A stretch of DNA of 35,919 nt from Brevibacterium sp. S22 (GTDB lineage: Bacteria > Actinomycetota > Actinomycetes > Actinomycetales > Brevibacteriaceae). This document shows positions 19,455 to 28,007 of the stretch, one piece after another (positions within the stretch are counted from its first letter, which is position 1; every line of letters begins with the position of its first letter). The position numbers were made by a program, and so were the translations under genes. The notes beneath the pieces were generated by a model. The model was given only the letters and a program-made list of their open reading frames with translations, did no database searches and had not been told where the DNA came from. The stretch lies in contig NZ_RHFG01000033.1 of the NCBI RefSeq assembly GCF_004745485.1, positions 1-35,919 on the forward strand, given 5' to 3'.

Positions 19455-20495
19455 ATGACCGCACTCACCACCATCGAGTCGACCGCCGCCCGGCTGCGGC
19501 GGTCGACTCGCGTCCGCCTGCTGTGGATGCTCGCCGCGCTCACCCTCGTCGTCGTCCTCGGCATCGCCTCGACGATGATCGGCTCCCGCGGCGTCGACCT
19601 CGCCGATGTCATCGCCGCCTACGGCGGCTCGGCCACCGGCTTCGACCAGGCGGCCGTGGCCAAACGCATCCCACGTACCCTGCTCGCCGTCTGCGTCGGC
19701 GCCGCCCTCGGCGTCTCGGGCGCAGTGATGCAGGGGGTGACCCGCAACCCGCTGGCCGATCCCGGGATCCTCGGCGTCAACACCGGAGCCTCCCTGGCCG
19801 TGGTCATCGGCATCGCCTACTTCGGACTGGCCAGCGCCACCCAGTACATCTGGTTCGCCATCATCGGCGCGGCCATCACCGCGGTATTCGTCTACACGAT
19901 CGGGTCCTTGGGCAGGCAGGGAGCGACCCCGCTCAAGCTGGCCCTGGCCGGGGCCGCCACCGCAGCGGCCCTGACCTCCTTCATCAGCGCCGTCGTTCTG
20001 CCCCGCGGTGACATCTCCGACCTCGCCCGCGACTGGCAGATCGGCGGGGTCGGCGGAGTGACGATGAGTGCGGTCATCCTCGTCGGACCGTTCCTCCTCG
20101 CCGGGTTCCTCATCTGCATCTATTCGGCCCCCGGGCTCAACGCCCTGGCCCTCGGCGACGAACTCGCCGCCGGACTCGGCCAACACGTCGGCCTGACCCG
20201 GCTCGTCTCCGCGGCCGGCGCCGTCGTCCTCTGCGGCGGCGCGACCGCGGTGGCCGGACCGATCGGCTTCCTCGGACTCGTCATCCCCCATGCCTGTCGT
20301 CTGCTCATCGGCGTCGACCATCGGTGGCTGATCCCGTTCTCTGCAGTCACCGGTGCGGGACTGCTGACGGCATCGGATATCCTCGGGCGCATCATCGCCC
20401 GCCCCGCCGAACTCGACGTCGGCATCCTCACCGCCCTCATCGGCGCCCCCTTCTTCATCGCCATCGTCCGTCGGCAGAAGGTCAGGTCCCTGTGA
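19455..20495 (+). CDS. Iron-siderophore ABC transporter permease, FecCD family (first)
   Basis: A 346-residue membrane protein with about 9-10 transmembrane segments. Family signatures include RIPRTLLAVCVGAALGVSGA followed by VMQGVTRNPLADPGILGVNT (about residues 70-110) and GPIGFLGLVIPHACRLLIGV near residue 275. It pairs with the second FecCD permease to form the heterodimeric channel. Its TGA overlaps the GTG of the next gene (GTGA at 20492-20495). No alternative function is likely. Confidence 0.95.
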   Translation: MTALTTIESTAARLRRSTRVRLLWMLAALTLVVVLGIASTMIGSRGVDLADVIAAYGGSATGFDQAAVAKRIPRTLLAVCVGAALGVSGAVMQGVTRNPLADPGILGVNTGASLAVVIGIAYFGLASATQYIWFAIIGAAITAVFVYTIGSLGRQGATPLKLALAGAATAAALTSFISAVVLPRGDISDLARDWQIGGVGGVTMSAVILVGPFLLAGFLICIYSAPGLNALALGDELAAGLGQHVGLTRLVSAAGAVVLCGGATAVAGPIGFLGLVIPHACRLLIGVDHRWLIPFSAVTGAGLLTASDILGRIIARPAELDVGILTALIGAPFFIAIVRRQKVRSL

Positions 20496-21538
20496 GTCTG
20501 ACCCAGCACAGTTCCACCGCCGAGGCGGTCGCCGGCCTGCGCAGATCGCGCGCAAGGCGATACACGACCATCGTCTCCGTGCTCGCCGCGCTCGTCGTGG
20601 TCGTCTTCCTCACCAGCCTCATGGTCGGTCAGACGTTCTACTCGCCGGCCGAGGTCATCGGCGTGATCAGAGGCGAGCAGGTGCCGGGAGCCTCCTTCAC
20701 GGTCGGTCGGCTGCGCCTGCCCCGGGCGGTGCTCGCCGCACTGGTCGGTCTGAGCTTCGGGCTCGGCGGGGTCACCTTCCAGACCATGCTGCGCAATCCC
20801 TTGGCCAGTCCCGACATCATCGGCATCAGTTCTGGTGCCTCGGCGGCCGCCGTGTTCGCGATCATCACCCTGGGTCTGGGGCGCACGGGAGTCTCGGTCG
20901 TCGCCATCACCGCCGGTCTCGCCGTGGCGCTGCTCATCTATCTGCTCGCCTATAAGAACGGAGCGGCCGGGATCCGGCTCATCCTCGTCGGCATCGGGAT
21001 CGCCTCGATGCTCGATGCCCTCATCAACTGGGAGCTGACACGAGCCGCGCAATGGGACCTGCAGGAGGCCCTGCGCTGGCTGGCCGGCAGCCTCAACGGC
21101 GCCGCTTGGGACTCGGCGGTGCCCGTCCTCATCGCCTTCATCGCGCTCGCCCCGATCCTGCTCAGTCAGGCGAAGAACCTGTCGATCACTCAGCTCGGCG
21201 ACGAGGCCGCAGAGGCCCTGGGCGTCCGGGTGGCCCGCACCCGGCTGCTCGTCATCGTCACCGCAGTCGGCCTCATCGCCTTCGCCACCGCCGCGGCCGG
21301 GCCGGTGGCGTTCGTGGCGTTCCTGTCCGGGCCGATCGCCGCCCGCCTCATCGGTCCGGGCTCGTCCCCGCTTCTGCCGGCCGGGCTCGTCGGGGCTCTG
21401 CTCGTGCTCGTCGCCGATCTTGTCGGCCAGTTCGCCCTCGGCACCCGCTACCCGGTGGGAGTGATCACCGGCATCCTCGGTGCGCCCTACCTCATCTACC
21501 TCATCATCAGGATCAACCGTTCGGGAGGCTCCCTGTGA
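20492..21538 (+). CDS. Iron-siderophore ABC transporter permease, FecCD family (second)
   Basis: A 348-residue multi-pass membrane protein. The GTG at 20492 overlaps the stop of the first permease and starts VSLTQHSSTAEAVAGLRRSR; the frame is open further upstream only as antisense-like sequence inside the previous gene. RLPRAVLAALVGLSFGLGGV and TMLRNPLASPDIIGISSGAS are the FecCD signatures, and AGPVAFVAFLSGPIAARLIG is the later conserved segment. It forms the channel with the first permease. It ends in a GTGA overlap with the ATPase gene. Confidence 0.95.
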   Translation: MSLTQHSSTAEAVAGLRRSRARRYTTIVSVLAALVVVVFLTSLMVGQTFYSPAEVIGVIRGEQVPGASFTVGRLRLPRAVLAALVGLSFGLGGVTFQTMLRNPLASPDIIGISSGASAAAVFAIITLGLGRTGVSVVAITAGLAVALLIYLLAYKNGAAGIRLILVGIGIASMLDALINWELTRAAQWDLQEALRWLAGSLNGAAWDSAVPVLIAFIALAPILLSQAKNLSITQLGDEAAEALGVRVARTRLLVIVTAVGLIAFATAAAGPVAFVAFLSGPIAARLIGPGSSPLLPAGLVGALLVLVADLVGQFALGTRYPVGVITGILGAPYLIYLIIRINRSGGSL

Positions 21539-22338
21539 CCACGGACCACTCACTGACCGCGAAGGACCTCCACCTGTCCTACGGCGATGCCGAGGTCATC
21601 GCGGGACTGAATCTGGATCTTCAGGCCGGATGCATCACCGCCATCGTCGGGGCCAACGCCTGCGGAAAGTCGACCCTGCTCAAATCGATGTCGAGGCTGT
21701 TGGCACCGAGGTCGGGCGCCGTCGTCCTCGACGGCAGGAAGGTGCACTCGATGCCGGCCAAACGACTCGCCCGCATCCTCGGTCTGCTCCCCCAGACGCC
21801 GATCGCCCCCGAAGGCATCACCGTCGCCGACCTCGTCGGTCGGGGACGCCACCCCCACCAGGGGGCCTTCTCCCGCTGGAGCGCCGAGGACGACCTCGCC
21901 GTTGCAGACGCCCTGGACACCACGGGCACGGCTGTGCTCGCCGATCGTCCCGTCGACGAGCTCTCGGGCGGTCAGCGGCAGCGGGTGTGGATCGCCATGG
22001 CTCTGGCGCAGCAGACGGACATCCTCCTCCTCGACGAACCGACGACCTTCCTCGACGTCAATCATCAGGTGGAGGTCCTCGATCTGCTCACCGAGCTCAA
22101 TCAGCGCTCCGGAGTCACGATCGTCATGGTCCTCCATGATCTCAACCTCGCCGCCCGCTACTGCGACCGGCTCGTCATGCTCGCCGATGGGAACATCCAT
22201 GCCTCCGGCACACCGGCCGAGGTGCTCACCGAGGCCAATGTCGAGCGTGTCTTCGGTCTGCCCAATCAGATCATCGTCGATCCGGTGTCCGGTCAGCCGC
22301 TCATGGTGCCGATCGGGCGGCATCGCACTCTCGGCTGA
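21535..22338 (+). CDS. Iron-siderophore ABC transporter ATP-binding protein (FecE/FepC-like)
   Basis: A 267-residue ABC ATPase. GTG at 21535 overlaps the TGA of the permease. Walker A is GANACGKS (39-46), slightly unlike the usual GPNGxGKS but with the essential residues, followed by the Q-loop GLLPQTP, signature LSGGQRQR, Walker B ILLLDEPTT and switch His in MVLHDLN. FLDVNHQVEVLDLL is characteristic of the iron-siderophore group. It supplies ATP hydrolysis for uptake. Three genes linked by GTGA overlaps and a 15-bp gap after the lipoprotein gene indicate one operon under iron control. The gene ends 12 bp from the apparent original end of the convergent FUSC gene. Confidence 0.95.
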   Translation: MTTDHSLTAKDLHLSYGDAEVIAGLNLDLQAGCITAIVGANACGKSTLLKSMSRLLAPRSGAVVLDGRKVHSMPAKRLARILGLLPQTPIAPEGITVADLVGRGRHPHQGAFSRWSAEDDLAVADALDTTGTAVLADRPVDELSGGQRQRVWIAMALAQQTDILLLDEPTTFLDVNHQVEVLDLLTELNQRSGVTIVMVLHDLNLAARYCDRLVMLADGNIHASGTPAEVLTEANVERVFGLPNQIIVDPVSGQPLMVPIGRHRTLG

Positions 22339-22350
22339 GAGCCGGCCGGA

Positions 22351-22431
22351 TCACGCTTCGGTCCGACGACGCTTGGCCACGGCCGGCAGCTTGGTGAGGT
22401 TCTCCTCGTGGTCGTCGCCGAGGATGATGCT
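22351..22431 (-). pseudogene. Lost C-terminal extension of the FUSC protein (26 codons past the TGA)
   Basis: Directly after the TGA at 22432-22434 the same frame reads SIILGDDHEENLTKLPAVAK plus six residues and ends in TGA. Twenty-three of 26 codons end in G or C, the bias of real genes here. The extension fills the gap to the iron operon to within 12 bp. It could be the remnant of a longer protein, a readthrough extension, or a sign of a base-call error in the stop. Confidence 0.6.
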
Positions 22432-23502
22432 TCAGTCGTCGTCATCGACAGATGGTGCGAGAATCGCCGACCCGGCCGATCGGCGTTCGCTGCCGAAGCC
22501 GACGAGAACGACGATCATACCGACGATGACGCCGATGACGGTCTCAACGGCCCGCGAGGTCAGCAACTCGACCACCGGCTGCGGGTGTCCGATCTGCGTC
22601 ATCATCAGGGCCAGCGGAGTGATGAAGAACAGTGCCACGGAGTAGTTGCGCAGAACGAAGACCTCGGCGAGGAACTGGAGCACGATGACCCAGACGACGA
22701 GCTGCCAGGCTTCGACGGGGAAGGACAGCAGGAAGGCGGTGACGATCACTCCGCCGAGGGTCCCGACCACACGATGCAGACCCCGCTTGAGGCGGGCGGA
22801 GCGCCTCGGCGGTGCGATCGGTGCCACCGCGGCGACCATCGCCCAATAGCTGTGGGACAGCAGCGGCAGCACATCGATGAGCAGGGTGCCCAGAATGCCG
22901 GCGATCAAGGGGGCGATGGTGAAGCGAATGGCATGGGCCAGCAGGTCCCGTTTGCCCACGGGTGACAGTCCCACCCGGACGTAGGTCTCCTTGTCTCGGG
23001 GCATCCGCTCACCGACACGGTGGGCCAGGGCACCGAGGCCGATGCACACCAGCGCCGAGGCGGCTGCGACGGGCACGGCCACCTGGACGGGTGCCCCGTC
23101 GGGAATCGAGCCCACGGCCCCGGTGGCGAAGATGAAGAAGATCGACCCGCCGGGTTTGAGGCGGAAGCGCACGGCCATGACCGCGCCGATCCCCGAGACC
23201 AGGGCGGTGACGACGATGAGCACCCAGATGCTGGTCTGTGCCGTGCCCAACAGGGCTCCGATGCCGACGCAGGAGACGAGCACACCGGCCGCGATCGACT
23301 GCCGCCTGATCCGCGAGCGCGGGGATTCGAACCGGGCGTAGATGCCGGTGAATGCGCCGAAGGCGGCGTAGATGGCCAGATCGAGGCGGTCGACGCCGAG
23401 CAGCACGAGCAGCGGAATCGCCACTCCCAAAGCGATCCGGAACGCGGGGATGTGATCGCGTTCGGCCGGTGAGATGCGGAAGAACTCCTGGACGTGGCTC
23501 AA
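22432..23502 (-). CDS. FUSC-family membrane protein, apparently truncated by an in-frame TGA
   Basis: A 356-residue protein with two blocks of hydrophobic helices (residues 15-160 and 205-330), including YAAFGAFTGIYARFESPRSR and HSYWAMVAAVAPIAPPRRSA, the pattern of fusaric-acid-resistance-like (FUSC) proteins. FUSC proteins are thought to act in efflux of aromatic acids. The start is a TTG at 23502 with GAAGGAGG 10 bp upstream; the frame continues upstream without a ribosome site. After a tail ending SVDDDD comes TGA (22432-22434), then 26 more codons in the same frame with strongly GC-ending codons, to TGA at 22351-22353. The longer product was probably the original. Confidence 0.8.
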   Translation of the reverse strand: MSHVQEFFRISPAERDHIPAFRIALGVAIPLLVLLGVDRLDLAIYAAFGAFTGIYARFESPRSRIRRQSIAAGVLVSCVGIGALLGTAQTSIWVLIVVTALVSGIGAVMAVRFRLKPGGSIFFIFATGAVGSIPDGAPVQVAVPVAAASALVCIGLGALAHRVGERMPRDKETYVRVGLSPVGKRDLLAHAIRFTIAPLIAGILGTLLIDVLPLLSHSYWAMVAAVAPIAPPRRSARLKRGLHRVVGTLGGVIVTAFLLSFPVEAWQLVVWVIVLQFLAEVFVLRNYSVALFFITPLALMMTQIGHPQPVVELLTSRAVETVIGVIVGMIVVLVGFGSERRSAGSAILAPSVDDDD

Positions 23503-23609
23503 ACGGGGCCGGCCTCCTTCGACTGCGAGGTGTGATCGTGTCGATCGTAACCGAGGTCCCGGCGGCGCTCGTGCCGGCAGCGCTTGAGAGTGACGAAGCT
23601 CGCGTCGGC

Positions 23610-24772
23610 TCAGCGTGCGTCGTGAAGCCGAGCCGAACATCGCAGCAGATGGTCCCGTTCAGCGGAGCTGCCGGCCCGGTCGGCGGCTCGGACGTAGAGC
23701 TCAGCAGCCCGACGGAGATCACCGGAGCGTTCGCGCAGATGCGCTTCGACGGCCTGGCGGCGGGGCAGATCCTCGTCGAGTTCACGCAGCAGGGCCAGTC
23801 CCGCAGCGGGGCCGCGGGCCTCACCCACCGCGACAGCCCGGTTGAGGCGGACGATCGGAGTGTCGGTCAGTTCGAGGAGTTCGTCGTACCAATCGACGAT
23901 CTGCCCCCAATCGGTGTCCTCGACCCGCTGCGCATCCGCGTGCAGGGCTGCGATCGCGGCCTGCACCTGGAATTCGCCGAGCTGGTCGCGAGCCAACGCA
24001 GCGCCCAGGAGCATGATGCCTTCGCCGATGAGGTCCGTGTCCCACAGTGATCGGTCCTGCTCGGCCAGCGCGATGAGTCTGCCCTCGGCATCGAACCGGG
24101 AGGCGCGTCGGGCATGGTGCAGCAGCATGAGCGCCAGCAGACCAGACGCCTCAGGATGGTGTGTCATCGTCAACAGGGTTCGGGTGAGGCGGATAGCCTC
24201 GGAAGCGAGATCGATGTCGCCGGAGTGGCCCTCGTTGAACACGAGGTAGAGGACGCGGAGGACCGACGAGAGATCGCCGGGTCGGTCGAGTCCGCGGTCG
24301 GCGATGGTGCGCTTGGCGCGGCTGATCCGCTGCGCCATCGTCGCCTCGGGAACGAGATAGGCCGCGGCGATCTGCCGCGTCGTCAGTCCGCCCACGGCGC
24401 GCAGGGTCACAGCGACGGCGGAGGCGGGAGACAGGTCCGGGTGAGAGCAGAGAAAGTAGAGCGCCAGAGTGTCATCAGCGCTGGTCACATGCTCAGACGG
24501 GCCAGACACTCGAGCCGGTTGCTCGACGACGAACCGCTGCTCGCGCCGCGTGCGCGCCGTCTCGGAGCGCACAGCGTCAAGGAACTTCCGCCAGGCCACG
24601 GTCACAAGCCACCCGCGCCGGTCGCGGGGAGGATCGTCCGGCCATGCGGACAATGCTTGAAGCAGCGCTCCTCGGCGGCCGGGAAATCTGCTCCCCGGCC
24701 GCGGAGGATGCCGATCACTGCGGGGACGAGCTCTGGCAGCCCCTCCTCGTCGAAGGCTCCCGCGGCGGTCAT
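23610..24772 (-). pseudogene. ECF42-type RNA polymerase sigma factor gene with an apparent 1-nt frameshift
   Basis: ATG at 24772 opens MTAAGAFDEEGLPELVPAVI and continues 34 codons to PAAE. The family sequence then resumes in another frame at 24668 (ALLQALSAWPDDPPRDRRGW) and runs to the stop at 23610. One missing base near 24669-24670 explains the break, since the family has an AEDA-LLxAL pattern there. Joined, the protein is about 387 residues: sigma region 2, sigma region 4 (LTTRQIAAAYLVPEATMAQR), then the long DUF6596/TPR-like C-terminal part (VLYLVFNEGHSGDIDLASEA) that marks ECF42. It starts 4 bp after the DGPF gene stop. It may be a true pseudogene, a sequencing error or a frameshift-controlled gene. 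Confidence 0.8.
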
Positions 24773-24776
24773 GGGG

Positions 24777-25184
24777 TCATTCCGTCACGGTCGGCGACTG
24801 TCCGAGGAAGGGCCGAAGTTCGAGCCACTCCCGGATCGGTTCGCCGCCGAGCCCCGGCGCGGCCGAGAGCTCACCGGCCAGTTCGACGGCGCGGTCCCAG
24901 CCGTCGACGTCGATGACCATCCAACCGGCGATGAGGTCCTTGGTCTCGGGGAACGGCCCGTCGGTGACCGGTGGCCGGCCCTCTCCCCCGGAGCGGACGA
25001 AGGTCCCCTCGGGTGACAGCGCCTGGGAGTCGACGAATTCTCCGGAGTCCCTGAGCCGCTGCGCGAAGTCGTTCATATACGCCACGTGCGCGTCGATCTC
25101 CGCCGGACTCCACTGATCCATGGGGGTGTAGTCCATGTATTCGCTCGGCATCCGGTAGTGCTTGAGCATGAGGTACTTGGCCAT
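24777..25184 (-). CDS. DGPF/YCII-related protein, partner of the ECF42 sigma factor
   Basis: A 135-residue YCII-fold protein beginning MAKYLMLKHYRMPSEYMDYT. It contains the DGPF motif (PPVTDGPFPETKDLIAGWMV, about residues 73-92) that names this group, and a C-terminal segment matching YCII proteins. DGPF proteins are encoded next to ECF42 sigma factors in many actinobacteria and are reported as their targets; their biochemical role is unclear. GAAGGAGACACA precedes the ATG at 25184. The stop lies 4 bp before the sigma start, so the pair should be co-translated. This gene is intact although the sigma gene looks broken. Confidence 0.9.
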   Translation of the reverse strand: MAKYLMLKHYRMPSEYMDYTPMDQWSPAEIDAHVAYMNDFAQRLRDSGEFVDSQALSPEGTFVRSGGEGRPPVTDGPFPETKDLIAGWMVIDVDGWDRAVELAGELSAAPGLGGEPIREWLELRPFLGQSPTVTE

Positions 25185-25259
25185 TGTGTCTCCTTCTCCG
25201 GTGTCGCTTGCACGGGCTGTGCTCGCTGACATGACTGGGAAGCAGCCGGACGAGGGTTT

Positions 25260-25265
25260 TCGACA
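25260..25265 (-). promoter_or_regulatory. Candidate ECF42-type -35 (TGTCGA) before the DGPF gene
   Basis: On the minus strand TGTCGA occurs 76-81 bp upstream of the DGPF start. This hexamer matches the -35 reported for ECF42 promoters as I recall it. I cannot see a clear matching -10 at 16-18 bp, so the assignment is weak. Confidence 0.35.
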
Positions 25266-25444
25266 TCGGCTGCGAAGAATCTCTCACCGTGTCGGAATCC
25301 CACTCCAGAATAGGCCGATGTGTCCGACCTGGAACATGCGTCACCGGATGCGAACACGAACCGTCCCCTGACCGCCGACCCGCGCTGAGAGGCTTGTCAT
25401 GTACGCAGCACCGACACCTCTTCACCACGAGTCCAGGAGCCGAC

Positions 25445-26125
25445 ATGAAGACCCAGACACTCCTCAAGACCATCACCGTCGCCGGAGCCCTCGCAGCGAC
25501 CCTGTCGCTCTCGGCCTGCGATATGCACATCTCGTTCGGGCCCGAAGGTCAGGGCCAGGAACAGCAGGGCCAGCCCGCACAGTCCGAGGACGCGCAGAAC
25601 CCCGAGACGGACACCACCCAGGCCGCCGAGGAACCGACTTCGGAGTCTCACTCCTCGTCCACCTCGACGTCTGACTCCGCTGCCGACGGGTCGACCTCGA
25701 ACGGGACATCATCGAGCGGATCGGCCGCGAACGGAACCACGAGCAGCAGCGGATCCACAGATTCGAGCAGCTCATCCTCGGCGAGTGATTCCTCCACCTC
25801 GAGCGGATCGTCGTCCTCGGGCGGCAGCGCCGCGGGCGAGGACTACCAGGGTCCGCGGATCGGTGAAGAGGGAGTCGAACTCGACCTGGACGGCAATGGC
25901 AGGATCCCCGCGGATGTGCTCGAGAAGGACATCAAGCACGCCTACGCCGAGCAGGGCACCACGGTCGACACGGTCGACTGCTACGCGGACCTGCGGATCA
26001 CCGCCCGCCGAGGCTCGCAGAACTGCACCGTCACGGCAGCCGGCAAGAACCACTACGGCACGGTGAAGATCACCTCGGCGTCGCAGTCGGGCATCGGCTA
26101 CAGCCTCGAGTTCCCGAATATCTGA
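25445..26125 (+). CDS. DUF4333 lipoprotein with a Ser-rich linker
   Basis: A 226-residue exported lipoprotein. The signal has a hydrophobic core and lipobox LSAC (Cys25). Residues about 35-60 are rich in Gln, Glu and Pro; residues about 60-137 are a nearly pure Ser/Thr/Gly/Ala run, likely a flexible, possibly glycosylated stalk. The C-terminal 85 residues, with ELDLDGNGRIPADVLEKDIK and Cys residues in DTVDCYAD and SQNCTVTA, match DUF4333, a small secreted domain of unknown function, and the two Cys could form a disulfide. The ATG at 25445 has AGGAG upstream; the longer frame has no signal peptide. It is divergent from the DGPF gene across 260 bp. Confidence 0.85.
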   Translation: MKTQTLLKTITVAGALAATLSLSACDMHISFGPEGQGQEQQGQPAQSEDAQNPETDTTQAAEEPTSESHSSSTSTSDSAADGSTSNGTSSSGSAANGTTSSSGSTDSSSSSSASDSSTSSGSSSSGGSAAGEDYQGPRIGEEGVELDLDGNGRIPADVLEKDIKHAYAEQGTTVDTVDCYADLRITARRGSQNCTVTAAGKNHYGTVKITSASQSGIGYSLEFPNI

Positions 26126-26135
26126 GACTCCTCCC

Positions 26136-26185
26136 CGAACCGCTCCCCTCGAGCGTCCCACGAACCGCTCGTTTCGAGCACCTCG
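26136..26185. repeat. Two imperfect 25-bp tandem units with small hairpins
   Basis: CGAACCGCTC followed by a short spacer and TCGAGC occurs at 26136-26160 and again at 26161-26185. The second copy contains GCTCG-TTT-CGAGC, a small perfect hairpin. They lie just after the DUF4333 stop and before its terminator. Confidence 0.5.
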
Positions 26186-26192
26186 CATCCCC

Positions 26193-26231
26193 ACCGCACT
26201 CCCCTGGCCGGCCCGGCCCGGGGAGTGCGGT
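26193..26231 (+). terminator. Terminator hairpin after the DUF4333 gene
   Basis: A 12-bp perfect stem (ACCGCACTCCCC at 26193-26204 with 26220-26231) encloses a 15-nt GGCC-rich loop. The T tract is poor (CATTCCT), as is common in actinobacteria. Confidence 0.7.
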
Positions 26232-26307
26232 CATTCCTGAGATGGAACAAGTTCGCCTCCTTCATCGTTATCCCTGCTGTGGGCGTCGGCACTGGCCGGG
26301 ATCCGCG

Positions 26308-26341
26308 CACCGATTCGTCAACCGCACCGATTCGTCAACCG
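26308..26341. repeat. Perfect tandem duplication of a 17-bp unit
   Basis: CACCGATTCGTCAACCG is repeated exactly, head to tail, at 26308-26324 and 26325-26341, ending 14 bp before the start of the oxidoreductase gene and immediately before its ribosome site. Confidence 0.9.
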
Positions 26342-26355
26342 AACAGGAGCACAGC

Positions 26356-27315
26356 ATGACAAGACGGGTCCAATACACCTCCAACGGCGGCATCGATCAG
26401 CTTCACCTCGCCGAGGCGGCCACCCCCGAGGTCGGCCCCGGACACGTTCTCGTCTCCGTCCTCTACACCGGACTCAACCCACTGGACTGGAAGATGCTCC
26501 AGGGCGGTCGCTTCGGCACCGTCGAGGGCAGCTCGGGCAACGGCGTCGACTTCTCCGGTGTCGTCGCCGAGGTCGGCTCCGGCGTCGAGGACTTCGCGCC
26601 CGGCGACCTCGTCTACGGCGGGCTGCCGAAGCAGGCACAGACCGGGCAGCTGCTCATCGAGGATCCCGCAGACCGTCTCGATCGGGTCCCGCGCGGCCTC
26701 GGGATCGACACTGCCGGCGGTCTCTACATCACGGGGCGCACCGCGATGTCCGGGATCCGCGACCTGGGCCTCAACGAGGGCGACACGCTCTTCGTCTCCG
26801 GGGCCTCCGGCGGCGTCGGCATCATCGTCGCCCAGCTCGCCCGCAACCTCGGCGCGCGCGTCATCGGCAGCGCCAGTCAGGGCAATCACGCCCTTCTGCG
26901 CAGCCTCGGCGTCGAACCCGTGACCTACGGAGAGGGCATGTGGGACAACGTCCGCACACTCGCTCCGAACGGAATCCAGGCCGCGTATTCGACCCAGGGC
27001 GAGGACGAGGTCGCCGGCCTGCTCGACGCCGGCGTCCCGGCCGAGCGCATCGTCTCGATCGGTGCCGGTCCCACCGTCGCGGAGACGTACGGGGTGAGCA
27101 TCGCGGGTGAGGCCACGGCTCGCCGAGACGACATGGTCTGGCTCGGTCAGGCGATCGCCTACGGCCATATCCACGTGCCCATCGACCGAGTCTTCGACGT
27201 CGATGAGGTCCAGGACGCCTACCGGCACCTGCTCACCGCCCACCCGGCCGGCAAGGTCCTGCTGCGCTTCCCCGCGAAGCCGCTGACCGATGAGCAGCGG
27301 GCTCACCTCCGCTGA
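26356..27315 (+). CDS. Quinone-oxidoreductase/zinc-less alcohol dehydrogenase-like protein (MDR family)
   Basis: A 319-residue medium-chain dehydrogenase/reductase. It begins MTRRVQYTSNGGIDQLHLAE, with the N-terminal GroES-like fold containing YTGLNPLDWKMLQGG, and a Rossmann domain with SGASGGVGIIVAQLARNLGA (about residues 148-170) that should bind NADPH. The zinc-binding Cys/His set of true alcohol dehydrogenases is absent, which places it with quinone oxidoreductases and enoyl reductases. The ATG at 26356 has CAGGAGC upstream. The DJ-1/PfpI gene follows after 94 bp on the same strand and may be co-transcribed. A role in detoxifying quinones or reactive carbonyls is inferred. Confidence 0.87.
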   Translation: MTRRVQYTSNGGIDQLHLAEAATPEVGPGHVLVSVLYTGLNPLDWKMLQGGRFGTVEGSSGNGVDFSGVVAEVGSGVEDFAPGDLVYGGLPKQAQTGQLLIEDPADRLDRVPRGLGIDTAGGLYITGRTAMSGIRDLGLNEGDTLFVSGASGGVGIIVAQLARNLGARVIGSASQGNHALLRSLGVEPVTYGEGMWDNVRTLAPNGIQAAYSTQGEDEVAGLLDAGVPAERIVSIGAGPTVAETYGVSIAGEATARRDDMVWLGQAIAYGHIHVPIDRVFDVDEVQDAYRHLLTAHPAGKVLLRFPAKPLTDEQRAHLR

Positions 27316-27409
27316 GTCGCCGGGCATCGCTCGCACCACCGACCAGCACGACAACCACGACGACAATCATCCCAACAGACAGAATCCACAACAGTTAAGG
27401 AGCACCATC

Positions 27410-27943
27410 ATGGCCATCTCCGACAAGAAGATCGCATTCCTGCTGACCCGCGGCGTCGAGCAGGTCGAACTGACCAGCCCTCGCACGGCCCTCGACGACG
27501 CCGGAGCGACGACGTCCATCGTCTCTCCCTCCGAGGCAACGCTGCAGGCGATGGAAGGCGATTGGGAGCATGCACAGACCTTCGACGTCGACGTTCCGGT
27601 CGCCGAGGCCGCTGTCGAGGACTTCGACGCGCTCGTGCTGCCCGGCGGAACCCTCAACGCCGACGCCCTGCGCCTGAACGAGGACGCCGTCGCTTTGGTC
27701 AAGGCGTTCTTCGCCGCCGACAAACCGGTGGCCGCGATCTGCCACGCACCATGGATCCTCGCCGAGGCGGGGGTGGCCGAAGGGCGGAAGCTCACCTCCT
27801 TCATCTCGACGAAGACGGACCTCATCAACGCCGGTGCACAGTGGGAGGACTCCGAGGTCGTCGTCGACGGCAATCTCATCACTTCCCGCAACCCCGGTGA
27901 TCTCGAGGCCTTCAACGCCGCGATCGCCGAGAAGTTGAGCTGA
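27410..27943 (+). CDS. DJ-1/PfpI-family protein
   Basis: A 177-residue class I glutamine-amidotransferase-like protein of the PfpI branch. ISDKKIAFLLTRGVEQVELT is the N-terminal strand and loop with the conserved Glu, FDALVLPGGTLNADALR the oxyanion region, and AAICHAPWILAEAGV carries the nucleophile Cys111 followed by His112, the signature of this branch. TSFISTKTDLINAGAQW then DSEVVVDGNLITSRNPGDLE completes the family pattern. PfpI/YhbO-like members are linked to carbonyl and oxidative stress defence, while peptidase activity is disputed. AAGGAG lies 8 bp upstream of the ATG. It follows the MDR enzyme, which suggests a shared stress function. Confidence 0.92.
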   Translation: MAISDKKIAFLLTRGVEQVELTSPRTALDDAGATTSIVSPSEATLQAMEGDWEHAQTFDVDVPVAEAAVEDFDALVLPGGTLNADALRLNEDAVALVKAFFAADKPVAAICHAPWILAEAGVAEGRKLTSFISTKTDLINAGAQWEDSEVVVDGNLITSRNPGDLEAFNAAIAEKLS

Positions 27944-28007
27944 TTGCGTCAGCACCGCACGGTGCAGCACTGACCACCGCGGCGAGCCGCTGAGCACGCC
28001 GGACCCA

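Noticed and set aside
19287..21553. Two long frames antisense to the iron permeases (422 and 477 residues)
   Set aside because: Both are Gly/Asp/Glu-rich shadows with no motif; the sense strand encodes FecCD permeases.
22432..22434. Selenocysteine coding at the FUSC TGA
   Set aside because: No selenoprotein family, no SECIS-like hairpin seen, and the position follows a poly-Asp tail.
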